Positions 52,725-61,543 of a stretch of DNA of 64,000 nt are shown one piece after another (position 1 is the stretch's first letter; each line of letters opens with the position of its first letter). The translations under genes were made by a program, and so were the position numbers. Source of the stretch: Butyricicoccus_A sp963601915 (GTDB lineage Bacteria > Bacillota > Clostridia > Oscillospirales > Butyricicoccaceae); the NCBI GenBank assembly GCA_963601915.1, contig CAVCGL010000008.1:50272-114271 (forward strand), written 5' to 3'. The notes beneath the pieces are model-generated. The model did no database searches. It saw only the letters and a program-made list of their open reading frames with translations, and was not told the DNA's origin.

Positions 52725-52792
52725 ACTTAGATTATAACTGTATGAGATGGAATTGTCAATTCGATTCCTCGTGTTGATGAGAAAATCTCGGC

Positions 52793-53449
52793 ATGAACAG
52801 TACGAAAGCAACGATAACGAGAATTATGTTAAAAAGAATCGTGTTTATTTTGCTGATAACGCTTCAGTTTTATTTCAGCAGTTATTGTTCCAATAAACAA
52901 AAAGAAAATAGAGAGTCAGCAGGAAAGCCCGTTTTTCATCAGATAAAATATTTTCGCTTTATATATATTTTCAAGTATAAAGACAATGTTTTAAAACAGG
53001 AATGGGCGATGCAGTTTGCTACGATAGTATTATGGATTATCTTTATTATCTCATACGCTCTGTACCTGATGTTTGGATTAAAAATAGTTTTTGCTATGGA
53101 TGCTCTCACATGTATTTATTTGGGAGTTGCAGTTGGATATATCGTAGTCTTGGTGTGCAGATATAATTATCATCTGTATTTTACGAATAATACCAATCAT
53201 GAGCATGATTGGATATGTGAAATGAAAGAAATCGTTGGAATGCATCCGAGACGAAAAGGAAAAGTTGTTGCATTTCATGAAAAGCGGCAAGACAAATATG
53301 GAGAATATTATCGGCTTGGAGATGTACAGTGCTCAAGAAAGCTGATAATTTATCATGTGCGAATCTATGACGATGAATTGCTGGTAGGGGATATAACGAA
53401 AGTTTTCCGAGATGATTTAGAGGGGAACGTTCAGTGGGTGGTCTTTTAA
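52793..53449 (+). CDS. Hypothetical membrane protein, 218 residues
   Basis: I do not recognise a family. Three hydrophobic segments are visible (about 12-30, 75-97 and 101-123), followed by a soluble C-terminal half with GKVVAFHEKRQDKYGEYYRLGDVQCSRK. The gene is clearly more AT-rich than its neighbours and has AAA/ATA-rich codons, which suggests separate acquisition. No strong ribosome site precedes the ATG. It stands between the toxin module and the MntA-HepT pair. Confidence 0.6.
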   Translation: MNSTKATITRIMLKRIVFILLITLQFYFSSYCSNKQKENRESAGKPVFHQIKYFRFIYIFKYKDNVLKQEWAMQFATIVLWIIFIISYALYLMFGLKIVFAMDALTCIYLGVAVGYIVVLVCRYNYHLYFTNNTNHEHDWICEMKEIVGMHPRRKGKVVAFHEKRQDKYGEYYRLGDVQCSRKLIIYHVRIYDDELLVGDITKVFRDDLEGNVQWVVF

Positions 53450-53486
53450 AAATTAAAAGTGAAGAATTTTGATGGGAGGTGCACCT

Positions 53487-53783
53487 ATGCTTTACAATAC
53501 CGGAATTAAACCGCAGGTGCAAGACGAGATTTGTCACCTGGCTGAAAAATATCATCTGAACCGAGTGATTCTGTTTGGTTCTCGTGCACGGGGAGATTAT
53601 TGGAGAGCCAGCGACATTGATCTGGCGGTTTCCGGCGGTGACGTTTTGTGCTTTTCTCTGGATTTAGAAGAGGAAACGTCTACGTTATTGACCTATGATG
53701 TTGTCAATTTGGATGAGACAGTGTCTCCAGAGCTGTTGGCGAGCATTCAAAAGGAAGGGATAATTTTGTATGAAAAAATTTGA
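53487..53783 (+). CDS. MntA-like nucleotidyltransferase (antitoxin type)
   Basis: The start at 53487 has GGGAGGTG upstream. The 98-residue product has the minimal nucleotidyltransferase signature VILFGSRARGDYWRASDIDLAV, that is, GSxxxGxxxxxSDxD, with the third acidic residue in VVNLDE. It overlaps the next gene, an HI0074/HepT-like protein, by 14 bp. In MntA-HepT modules this protein neutralises HepT by AMPylation of a Tyr. Confidence 0.9.
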   Translation: MLYNTGIKPQVQDEICHLAEKYHLNRVILFGSRARGDYWRASDIDLAVSGGDVLCFSLDLEEETSTLLTYDVVNLDETVSPELLASIQKEGIILYEKI

Positions 53784-54174
53784 AAATTACTGCTCAAATC
53801 TCGATGTTCTGTCCCGTGCAGGACAACAAGATTTGACGAATGAATTTATTATCGGTGGAATTATTGATAAATTTCATATTCAATTTGAGCTTGGCTGGAA
53901 GGTACTCAAAGAGCTTCTGAAATACGAAGGTCGGCAGGAAGGCAATACCGGTTCACCCAGAGAGGTTTTAAAAGCGGCTTATTCTATTTATGGATTTTTG
54001 GATGAAGAAATTTGGCTTTCTATGCTGAAAGACCGCAATAGCATGACGCATATTTATGACGGGGCAGAGGCGCAAAGGCTGGTGCATACGATTTTGGATC
54101 AGTATATCCCAGAGTTCATCCGATTGCGTGACAATCTCCAAGAGCAATATCCTTCCTCGCTGAACATCCTTTGA
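53770..54174 (+). CDS. HepT-like HEPN protein (HI0074 substrate-binding family)
   Basis: This 134-residue all-helical protein belongs to the HI0074/HepT family: FENYCSNLDVLSRA, IGGIIDKFHIQFELGWKVLKELL, and the HEPN motif MLKDRNSMTHIYD. The last has Arg-x4-His followed by Tyr two positions later, the residue modified in HepT-type toxins. It should act as an RNase restrained by the upstream nucleotidyltransferase. The pair is co-transcribed with overlapping frames. Confidence 0.88.
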   Translation: MKKFENYCSNLDVLSRAGQQDLTNEFIIGGIIDKFHIQFELGWKVLKELLKYEGRQEGNTGSPREVLKAAYSIYGFLDEEIWLSMLKDRNSMTHIYDGAEAQRLVHTILDQYIPEFIRLRDNLQEQYPSSLNIL

Positions 54175-54238
54175 TTGGAAAAAATATAATAAAGAACGTG
54201 CATTCGCCGAATGAGTATTTTTTTGCAGATAAAAAATG

Positions 54239-54264
54239 CTTTGTGTATAACTTACTACACAAAG
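54239..54264. repeat. Dyad site, left copy (recombination-site-like)
   Basis: CTTTGTGTA and TACACAAAG (9 bp each) flank the 8-nt centre TAACTTAC. The same site in inverse orientation occurs at 54861. Confidence 0.8.
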
Positions 54265-54426
54265 GTTAGGATGATACTTAAGAAATACAAGTAATTTTAT
54301 AAATTGATAAATCATAAATATATCAAAAAACTAGGAAATGGGAGAATTGGTTGAGGGCAGAAAGTGAAACAGCTTGATTGACGATAGAGACGCGCTATTG
54401 CAATATGAGTGTCTCGTGTATAAAAA

Positions 54427-54738
54427 GTGTCATCAGGTTAAGGTGATGGGTTTGCTGGAGAGGTTGGCATCTTATAGAGAGAAAATGTCATCAGGTTAAG
54501 GTGATGGGTTTGCTGGAGAGGTTGGCATATCGTAGAGAGAAAGTGTCATCAGGTTAAGGTGATGAATTTGTTGGTGAGGTCAGTATCTCGTAGAGAGAAA
54601 GTGTCATCAGGTTAAGGTGATACAGGCAGCCGGAAAGGTGGTAGCTTACAGGTAAAAAGTGTACACAGGTTAAGGTGATACAGGCTGCCGGAAAGATGGC
54701 GGCTTGCGGATGAAAAGTGTACACAGATTAAGGTGATA
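54427..54738. repeat. Six tandem repeats with exact 58-bp period
   Basis: Copies of TGTCATCAGGTTAAGGTGAT (or TGTACACAGGTTAAGGTGAT) begin at 54428, 54486, 54544, 54602, 54660 and 54718. The intervening 38 bp are only partly conserved. The rest of 54175-54969 is AT-rich with no gene. The function is unknown; protein-binding iterons or a promoter-less regulatory array are possible. Confidence 0.9.
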
Positions 54739-54860
54739 CAGGCGATGGTCAAGCATTATTGGAAACAGAAAGCATACTCTGGTGGCAAGCGGTCTATCAA
54801 TAACGAGAATTGGTAAATTTCAAGTTATTTTGCATATATAGAGATGACTACTGAGAGAGA

Positions 54861-54885
54861 TTTGTGTAGTAAGTTATACACAAAG
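54861..54885. repeat. Dyad site, right copy, inverted
   Basis: TTTGTGTA and TACACAAA flank the centre GTAAGTTA, which is the reverse complement of the left copy's centre. Confidence 0.8.
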
Positions 54886-54969
54886 GCCCGTAAATCTTAG
54901 GAGAAAAGACTCAGTAAATAGGCAGATAAAAGAACCATCAAACCGCGCAAGCCACCCATTTATTTCCTC

Positions 54970-55032
54970 TTGACACCGCCGTGCATCAAGAATAAAATAA
55001 ATACAGTTATCAATAAACAAATTTATTTTATT
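54970..55032 (+). promoter_or_regulatory. Promoter and operator of the TetR-MATE operon
   Basis: TTGACA (54970-54975), 17 bp and TAAAAT (54993-54998) form the promoter. AATAAAATAAAT (54991-55002) and ATTTATTTTATT (55021-55032) make a 12-bp inverted repeat over the -10 and start region, a typical TetR operator position. Confidence 0.7.
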
Positions 55033-55045
55033 AGGAGGTGCACGG

Positions 55046-55597
55046 ATGCCTGCGAAGAAGAAAATCACGAAAGACAAGATATTGGCGACCGCCTTAACCC
55101 TGTTGCAGGAACAGGGCTACGAGGCGATCAACATCAAGACGCTGGCAAAGGCGCTGGGCTGCTCGACGCAGCCGGTGTATCTGTCCTTTTCCGGCATGGA
55201 CGAGCTGCGCCGCGAGCTGGTTCCGCTGGCGGTCAAGCAGTTTGAAACCTTTATGCGCGCCAACAGCGAGGACGGAAAAATCCGCCTGTACGGCATGGCA
55301 TATATTCAGTTTGCCAAACAGGAGCCCAAGCTGTTTCAGTTCGTGTTTATGCGCGCCAATGCGTTTTCTGAAATCAAAAAAATTCTGGTTCCGATCACAC
55401 AGAGTACCATGCAGGAATTGGCAGAACAGTATGCCATCTCGATGGAAGAGGCGGATTACCTGCATGACCAGCTTTGGATGCACGCACACGGCATTGCGTC
55501 CATGATTGCGACGGAATTTTGCGATTGGGATATGCAAAAAGTCGAGCACATGCTGGCGGCGTGTCAGGATGTCTTTTTGGGAAAGTACGAGGCGTGA
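55046..55597 (+). CDS. TetR family transcriptional repressor
   Basis: The start has TTAGGAGGTG upstream. The 183-residue product has an N-terminal HTH (residues 8-52: KDKILATALTLLQEQGYEAINIKTLAKALGCSTQPVYLSFSG) and a helical ligand domain similar to TetR_C proteins that end FLGKYEA. It is followed after 1 bp by a MATE exporter, so it probably controls that pump and itself through the inverted repeat in front. Confidence 0.92.
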   Translation: MPAKKKITKDKILATALTLLQEQGYEAINIKTLAKALGCSTQPVYLSFSGMDELRRELVPLAVKQFETFMRANSEDGKIRLYGMAYIQFAKQEPKLFQFVFMRANAFSEIKKILVPITQSTMQELAEQYAISMEEADYLHDQLWMHAHGIASMIATEFCDWDMQKVEHMLAACQDVFLGKYEA

Positions 55598-55598
55598 A

Positions 55599-56927
55599 AT
55601 GCAGTTTACCAATCGAGATTTACGAGCATTGATTGTTCCGCTGTTTGTCGAACAGTTTTTGCTGATGTTTGTCGGCATCGCGGATACGTTTGTCGTCAGC
55701 TTTGCCAGTGAGGCGGCGGTTTCCGGTGTGTCGCTGGTCACATCCTTTAACACGGTGCTGATTTTTCTGTTTACCGCACTGTCCTCCGGCGGTGCGGTCA
55801 TCATCAGTCAGTATATCGGCAATAAAAACAACAAAGCGGCGTCGCGGTCTGCCGGACAGCTGCTCATGATTTCCGTCGTGATCTCCGTCGTCGTGACGAT
55901 TGCCATTTTGCTGTTTCATACCCAATTGCTGCATTTGCTGTTTGGAAAAATCGAGGCGGATGTCATGGCGGCGTGTGAGTCGTATCTGTGGATTACGACG
56001 CTGTCGCTGCCGTTTCTTGCGATTTATGATGCCGGTGCCGCGCTGTGCCGGAGCATCGGCAAGACCAACGTCACGATGAATATCTCGCTGGTTGCCAATG
56101 TCATCAATGTGCTGGGCAACTGCGTCTGTGTGTTTGTCTTTCATATGGGAGCCGTCGGCGTGGCGTATCCATCGCTGGTTTCCCGTATGATTTCCGCCGT
56201 CGCCGTCACGGCGTTCTGCTTTCACAAGCAAAATGCGGTCCGGTATGCGGGTTCTCATATTTTTACCTGGGACGGCGGCATGTTAAAACGAATTTTGGGC
56301 ATTGCCCTGCCGAACGGCGTGGAAAACGGCGTGCATCAGCTCGTCAAAGTCGCGCTGTCCAGCATGGTCGCGCTGTTCGGAACCTATCAAATTGCAGCGA
56401 ATGGCGTGGCGCAGAGCATTTGGTCGCTGGCGTCCATTATGGGATTGGCGATGGCGCCGGTATACACCACCGTCATCGGTCAGTGCATGGGCGCGCGCGA
56501 CATTCCTGCCGCCAATTTCTATTTTAAAAAGCTCAACAAAATCACGTTTGTGCTGTCGATTTTATGGAACGCCCTGATTTTTGGCATCACGCCGCTGCTT
56601 GTCTCTTATTCCGCGATTTCGCCGGAAGCCAAGCATTTGGTTATCTGGCTGGTGCTCATCAACAATATTTTTAACGGGCTGGCATATCCGTTTGCCGGTT
56701 CGCTGGGCAATGGCCTTCGCGCCGCCGGAGATGTCAAATTCACGATGGTTGTGTCCATCACGCTGACCATTGCGGCGCGGCTGTTTTTCTCGGCGCTGTT
56801 CGGTCTGTGGATGGGCTGGGGCGTCATCGGCGTCACCATCGGCATGAGCATGGATCTGATGTTCCGCGGTGCCATCTTCCTCTGGAGATTGAAATCGCAG
56901 AAATGGACAAAGTTCCAGTTGATTTGA
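55599..56927 (+). CDS. MATE family efflux transporter
   Basis: The start is set at 55599 (MQFTNRDLRALIVPLFVEQ). The 442-residue protein has twelve hydrophobic segments in two homologous halves, with the MATE motifs PLFVEQFLLMFVGIADTFVVS in helix 1 and ALPNGVENGVHQL at the start of the second half. It starts 1 bp after the TetR stop and is therefore co-transcribed and likely repressed by TetR. It exports cationic or drug-like compounds; the ligand is unknown. Confidence 0.93.
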   Translation: MQFTNRDLRALIVPLFVEQFLLMFVGIADTFVVSFASEAAVSGVSLVTSFNTVLIFLFTALSSGGAVIISQYIGNKNNKAASRSAGQLLMISVVISVVVTIAILLFHTQLLHLLFGKIEADVMAACESYLWITTLSLPFLAIYDAGAALCRSIGKTNVTMNISLVANVINVLGNCVCVFVFHMGAVGVAYPSLVSRMISAVAVTAFCFHKQNAVRYAGSHIFTWDGGMLKRILGIALPNGVENGVHQLVKVALSSMVALFGTYQIAANGVAQSIWSLASIMGLAMAPVYTTVIGQCMGARDIPAANFYFKKLNKITFVLSILWNALIFGITPLLVSYSAISPEAKHLVIWLVLINNIFNGLAYPFAGSLGNGLRAAGDVKFTMVVSITLTIAARLFFSALFGLWMGWGVIGVTIGMSMDLMFRGAIFLWRLKSQKWTKFQLI

Positions 56928-56945
56928 GTCGAAAAAAATACAGGC

Positions 56946-56996
56946 TTGACAAACGCGAAAAAGCGGCTATACTAGGATTAGTCCGAAATGGGACTA
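56946..56996 (+). promoter_or_regulatory. Promoter and operator of the MarR gene
   Basis: TTGACA (56946-56951), 16 bp and TATACT (56968-56973) form the promoter. Just downstream TAGTCC-N6-GGACTA (56979-56996) forms a dyad at the transcription start. A TTAGTCCC half site recurs at 57486 before the next gene, as expected for MarR control of both. Confidence 0.7.
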
Positions 56997-57025
56997 TAAC
57001 AGGACGAAGACACAGGAGGCTGACT

Positions 57026-57466
57026 ATGAGAGACGAAATTCGAGGACAGATTGCGCAGTATTGTGAGCTGCTGCACGCTTGGAATGCTTCATATGCGGAG
57101 TATGCGAAATCGGTTGGATTTTCTTATACCAGCCTCTCTCTGTTGGAAGCGATTTATGAAGAGCCAAACTGCACACAGAAGCAGCTGGCGGAGATCTGCT
57201 TTTTGCCCAAGCAGACCGTCAATGCCGTCATCACATCCTTTCTCAAAAAGGGATGGGTGACGCTGGAGGAACTGCCGGAGGATCGCCGCAACAAGACGGT
57301 CAATTTGACCGAAGCGGGCGCGGCAAAGGCTGCCGAGACCATCACCAAGATTCACGAGAGTGAGCACAGGGCGATGAGCAGTCTGACAGAAGAGCAGCGC
57401 AGAGCGCTGTTAGAGCTGACCAAAACGTATATTGATCGCTGCCAGCAGGCGACGAGAAACGAGTAA
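57026..57466 (+). CDS. MarR family transcriptional regulator
   Basis: The start at 57026 has CAGGAGG upstream. The 146-residue product has the MarR winged helix: GFSYTSLSLLEAIYEEPNCTQKQLAEICFLPKQTVNAVITSFLKKGWVTLEELPEDRRNKTVNLTEAG. It is followed by a pseudo-alcohol dehydrogenase, a flavodoxin and a MATE pump. Operator-like TAGTCC dyads lie before it and before the next gene. A redox or electrophile signal is plausible. Confidence 0.93.
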   Translation: MRDEIRGQIAQYCELLHAWNASYAEYAKSVGFSYTSLSLLEAIYEEPNCTQKQLAEICFLPKQTVNAVITSFLKKGWVTLEELPEDRRNKTVNLTEAGAAKAAETITKIHESEHRAMSSLTEEQRRALLELTKTYIDRCQQATRNE

Positions 57467-57535
57467 TTCGTATTTTTTCACCCGATTAGTCCCAAAATAG
57501 ACAATATAAAAATTAGACCAAAGGAGACAACAATC

Positions 57536-58708
57536 ATGCAGGAATTTCTATATTATAATCCCGTCAAACTGTTTTGCGGAGAGCAGCAGCTGCCATCCGT
57601 GATTGAGGAAATGAAGCAGTACGGCGACAGCGTGCTGCTCATTCTCGGCGGGGAGAGCTTTGTCAAAAACGGAAACTATCAGCCGCTGGTCGATGCACTG
57701 GAACAGGCTGGGATCACGCACTATGAGCTGCGCGGCAATCGCACGCCGTCGCTGCGTGTCGTGCGCGAGGGCATTGCGCTGTGTCGAAAGCAGAACATCC
57801 GCTGTGTGCTCGGCATTGGCGGCGGTGTCTGCATGGATATTGCCAAAACCATTGCGTTTGGCGTCAAGCAGAGCCGCGATATTTGGGAGTATCTCACTTA
57901 TCAGGCGCAGCCGGACACGATGGAGCATTTGCCGGTCGGTACGATTCCGACGATTCCGTCCTCCGGTTCGGATATGGACGGCGCGACACAGATCACCAAC
58001 GATGAGACCGCCGAGCAGGCAGGATTAGCCGATGTCTATCCGAATTTTACGTGGCTCAATCCGGCGTATATCGCTAAGCTGCCGGCAAAAGCCCTGATTC
58101 AGGGACAGATGACCTCGTTTGTGCAGGTGTCCATTGCCTATGTTGGTCTGGAGCGTTCGAGCATCGCGGAGAGCATGGCGCTGGCGCTGATGAACAGCAT
58201 ACGCACCAATCTGCGCAAGCTGGTGAAGGAACCGGAAAATGCGTCCGTCCGTACCGATCTGATGCTTTCCGGTGCGTTCAATTGCAGCGGCTTGACGCAT
58301 TTGGGCAAAACCGGCGATTGGAGCATGTATCCATTAGAGGGCATCATGCAGAACTATTACGGTGTCGGCTATCAGCAGGCGATCACGGTGCTGTTCCCGT
58401 ACTGGCTCAAGCAGTGCTATGGCGGACAGCAGGTGTTCAAGGACTATTTTGCACAGGTGTTCGGCGTGGAGTGCGCCGGAAAATCCGATGCACAGATCTT
58501 GACCGAGGGACTGCGCGCGATCTTTGATTGGTATCGGGAATTTTCGCTGCCGACCTGTTTTTCGGACATCCAGGCGTGCGAGGATGACAGCGACGCGCTG
58601 CGCGATCTCATCGCACAGATGGGCGAGCTGCCGTCCATTTACACGACATTTACGACAGAAAAAACCGAACGCATGATGCGGGAAGCGATTTCCGGCATCA
58701 TGGACTGA
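57536..58708 (+). CDS. Iron-containing alcohol dehydrogenase family protein lacking metal ligands
   Basis: This 390-residue protein is full length for the YqhD/BDH family: YYNPVKLFCGE, the NAD(P) motif GIGGGVCMDIAKTIA, TIPTIPSSGSDMDGATQI, and GKTGDWSMYPLEG. The usual metal ligands Asp/His (GxxDxxxH), His (EH) and His (HGxxLA) are replaced. GQMTSFVQ has Thr and Gln, DWSMYPLEGIMQ has Gly for the third, and GVGYQQAITV has Tyr for the fourth. So it probably cannot use Fe2+/Zn2+ in the normal way, and may be a metal-free oxidoreductase, a sensor or a dead enzyme. It sits between MarR and flavodoxin, probably in one operon with the latter. Confidence 0.85.
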   Translation: MQEFLYYNPVKLFCGEQQLPSVIEEMKQYGDSVLLILGGESFVKNGNYQPLVDALEQAGITHYELRGNRTPSLRVVREGIALCRKQNIRCVLGIGGGVCMDIAKTIAFGVKQSRDIWEYLTYQAQPDTMEHLPVGTIPTIPSSGSDMDGATQITNDETAEQAGLADVYPNFTWLNPAYIAKLPAKALIQGQMTSFVQVSIAYVGLERSSIAESMALALMNSIRTNLRKLVKEPENASVRTDLMLSGAFNCSGLTHLGKTGDWSMYPLEGIMQNYYGVGYQQAITVLFPYWLKQCYGGQQVFKDYFAQVFGVECAGKSDAQILTEGLRAIFDWYREFSLPTCFSDIQACEDDSDALRDLIAQMGELPSIYTTFTTEKTERMMREAISGIMD

Positions 58709-58726
58709 GAAAAGGAGCGAAAACAC

Positions 58727-59224
58727 ATGTCTCAGATACTCGTTGCCTATTTCTCCGCGAGCGGCGTCACGGCCGCCGCGGCAAAGAAGCTGGCATACAT
58801 TGCGGGCGGTGATTTGTATGAAATCCGCCCGGCGCAGCCGTACAAAAAGCGGGATTTGAACTGGCTGAATCCATTCTCGCGCAGCACCAGAGAGATGAAG
58901 GGCAAGCTGCCCTATCCGGAGCTGGCGGACGGCAACGCCCATGTTGCCGAACACGATTTGATTTTTCTGGGATTTCCGATCTGGTGGTATCGTGCGCCGA
59001 CAATCATCAACCGGTTTTTGCAGAGCTACAATTTTGCGGGAAAGCGCATTGTGCTGTTCGCCACGTCCGGCGGCAGCGGTTTTGGCAAAACCGCAGAAAA
59101 GCTGCGTGAGGATATAAATGGAAACGCCATCCTCGAAGAGGGCATCCTCATGAACGGCGAGCTGTCGGAATCCGAGCTGATTGCGTGGGTGGAACGCATA
59201 AAAACCCGCGCACAGACGGAATAA
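58727..59224 (+). CDS. Flavodoxin family protein
   Basis: This 165-residue protein starts after AAAAGGAG. It has the FMN-phosphate loop YFSASGVTAAAAKKLA (residues 9-24), FLGFPIWWYRAPTIINRFL and FATSGGSGFGKTAEKL. It matches the small flavodoxin_4-type proteins that often pair with aldo/keto reductases or MarR regulators. It starts 18 bp after the dehydrogenase-like gene. A role in reductive detoxification or in supplying electrons to the neighbour is inference. Confidence 0.9.
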   Translation: MSQILVAYFSASGVTAAAAKKLAYIAGGDLYEIRPAQPYKKRDLNWLNPFSRSTREMKGKLPYPELADGNAHVAEHDLIFLGFPIWWYRAPTIINRFLQSYNFAGKRIVLFATSGGSGFGKTAEKLREDINGNAILEEGILMNGELSESELIAWVERIKTRAQTE

Positions 59225-59263
59225 CACGTCCGATATCACATGATAGATAGTTAAGGAGCATTT

Positions 59264-60604
59264 ATGAAAGCAGATTTGAAATTAGATCATAAAATCAGCT
59301 TTTCCTAGTTGATGTTGTTTGCGCTGCCGACGATTTTTTCCAGCGTGTTTATGAGTCTCTATTCGACGGTGGACGGCATTTTTGTTGCCCGCTGGGTGGA
59401 TACCGACGCGCTGTCCGCCATCAACATCACGATGCCGATGATTTTTCTGGTCTCTGCGCTGGGCATGATGTTTGGCACCGGCGGCAATGCGCTGGTCGCG
59501 CGAAAAATCGGTGAGGGGAAAACACGGGAAGCACAGGAGGATTTTTCGCTGCTCATGGTGACGGCGTTTGTGTTCAGCGTCACCTTGGCGGTGCTGTGCT
59601 TTATCTTTCTCGATCCGCTGTGCCGGTTTTTGGGCTCCAATGATGCGTTATTGTCGTATTGCCGCGCCTATATGATTCCGGTGCTGATTTCCATCCCGTT
59701 TGCGGTGTTTGGCATGATGTTTCAGCTCAGCTTTATCACGGTGGGAAAAGCTGGTTTTGGCGCGGCACTCTCCGTGCTGGGCGGTATCATCAATATTGTG
59801 CTGGACTATTTGTTCATGGGAATCTTTCACTGGGGACTCGCCGGTGCGGCGATTGCCACGGGCATCGGATATGCCGCGCCGTCGATGATCGGCGTCATCT
59901 GGTTCTGCGTCAGCCGCAAACAGGTGCTGCACGTCGTGCGCCCCAAATGGCGCGTGCGGACGATTGTCAACAGCTGCATCAACGGCTCTTCAGAGATGGT
60001 CAGCGTGCTGGCGTTTTCCGTCATTACCATTTTGTTTAACCGGATTTTGATGAATCTGGGCGGCTCGGACGGTGTCGCGTCGCTCTCGATCATTTGGTAT
60101 GCACAGGGATTGTTTGGCGGTCTGTTCCGCGGCTATATCAACGGCATTGCCTCGGTGGTCAGCTATAATCTGGGACGCGGAGACAAGCAGCGGCTGTCGC
60201 AGCTGTTTCGCATCAGCATGTGGACGCTGGGCATCACCGCCGCCGTTGTCACCGGCGTGAGCTATCTCCTCGGCGGCACGGTTGTCGGATTTTTTGCCAA
60301 GGACAATGTCACGGTTGCCGCGATTGCGCTGCACGGCTTCCGCATTGTTGCGACCAGCTTCGCCATGATGGCGTTCAATGTGTTCGCCTCGGGCTGGTTT
60401 ACGGCGCTCAACGACGGCAAGACCTCCGCGATCCTGTCGTTCTGCCGCACGATCCTGTTTATGGTGGTGCCGGTGCTGGTGCTGCCGGGCTTGTTCGGCA
60501 TGGACGGCGTGTGGATGTCCATCACCGTTGGCGAGACGCTGAGCTTGGGCATGAGCGTGTTTTATTTCTTCCGCTTCCGCGAGAGGTGGAGAAAACCTTG
60601 TTGA
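59264..60604 (+). CDS. MATE family efflux transporter, second copy, with in-frame TAG
   Basis: A clear ATG at 59264 follows TAAGGAG. The frame gives MKADLKLDHKISFS and then TAG at 59306-59308, and continues at once with LMLFALPTIFSSVFMSLYSTVDGIFVARWV. This is the usual N-terminus of the family (Lys or Gln expected at the stop). The rest, 431 residues, is intact with twelve membrane segments. Either a single nonsense change inactivates it, or a TTG/ATG restart at 59309/59312 makes a protein that lacks only 15 cytosolic residues. It is the last gene of the MarR region. Confidence 0.85.
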
Positions 60605-60626
60605 AAGACGTCTGGTGCGCTTCCTG

Positions 60627-61511
60627 TTAATCATCGACACGGCGAAATTCCCTCGGTGAGCACTGATAAAACCGGCGGAATTGCTTGGAAAAATAGCTTG
60701 GATGATCGAAGCCGCAGGCAGCGGCGATTTCCGTGATGCTGGCGGCAGGCAGTGCGCGCAGCATATTCGCACCTTGTATCAGACGGTACTTGAGCAGATA
60801 TTGCCACGGTGTGTCACGAATGGTGCGATGGAAGCAGCGCAGACACTCCCGCTCGCAGACATCGGCGGCGCGGGCAATGTCTGCGAGGGTCATGGACTGC
60901 GCATAATGCGCCTGAATATATGCCAGCATCATTTCGATGCGTGTCGTGTCGAGCTGTTTCTCTTTTGGCGAGGCAGACAGAGAGGGATGCAGCTGTTCAT
61001 AGCAGTGCAGAACAAGATGCGAGAGTGCTTCACGGACGGTAAATTCATACGCAAAGGCATCGGTTTCTAAGGCGGAAAAGGCTTCGGAAAACCGGCGAAT
61101 ATCCGTTTCGTGATTTGTCTGCCAGAGAGTAAAATCGGTACAGGCGATCAGAGGGCCGATATATTTTTTGTAAAATGCGGTGTTGCATCCGTTTGTGAGC
61201 AAAAACGGGGAGAACACGAGCGATTGCAGGGTTCCGCTTGGCTGCCCGATGGCATAATGCAGAATATTTGCGTTGATGACAACCAGATCATTTTTATGCA
61301 GCAGATATTCGCTGCCGGGAATTTGCAGCTTGAGTGCCCCATCGACAAGATAGATCACTTCCATTTCCTCGTGCCAGTGCCAGGGAATGGCGTCACTGGG
61401 AGAGTTCGTATGGTGAGACAGATAACCGGCGCATGGAAATTCAATGGTTCCGTGGGGCTGTAATTCTTTTTGGGTATTGCTTCGGTTTAAACCACATGAC
61501 TGCAGGCTCAT
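60627..61511 (-). CDS. AraC family transcriptional regulator
   Basis: This 294-residue protein starts after AGGAGG on the minus strand. The N-terminal cupin (IPWHWHEEMEVIYLVDGALKLQIPGSEYLLHKNDLVVI) would bind a ligand. The two C-terminal HTH motifs (MTLADIARAADVCERECLRCFHRTI and SITEIAAACGFDHPSYFSKQFRRFYQCSPREFR) are complete. It is divergent from an MFS transporter and PHP phosphatase, with a CTTGA-N-TCAAG dyad between the promoters, and is probably their activator. Confidence 0.93.
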   Translation of the reverse strand: MSLQSCGLNRSNTQKELQPHGTIEFPCAGYLSHHTNSPSDAIPWHWHEEMEVIYLVDGALKLQIPGSEYLLHKNDLVVINANILHYAIGQPSGTLQSLVFSPFLLTNGCNTAFYKKYIGPLIACTDFTLWQTNHETDIRRFSEAFSALETDAFAYEFTVREALSHLVLHCYEQLHPSLSASPKEKQLDTTRIEMMLAYIQAHYAQSMTLADIARAADVCERECLRCFHRTIRDTPWQYLLKYRLIQGANMLRALPAASITEIAAACGFDHPSYFSKQFRRFYQCSPREFRRVDD

Positions 61512-61543
61512 GGATGCACCTCCTGTTTTGTCGGTTTTGTTAT

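Noticed and set aside
54175..54969. Transposon with terminal inverted repeats
   Set aside because: The inverted 25-26-bp sites are themselves palindromic, and no target duplication or transposase is present. A recombinase-site pair is the better reading.
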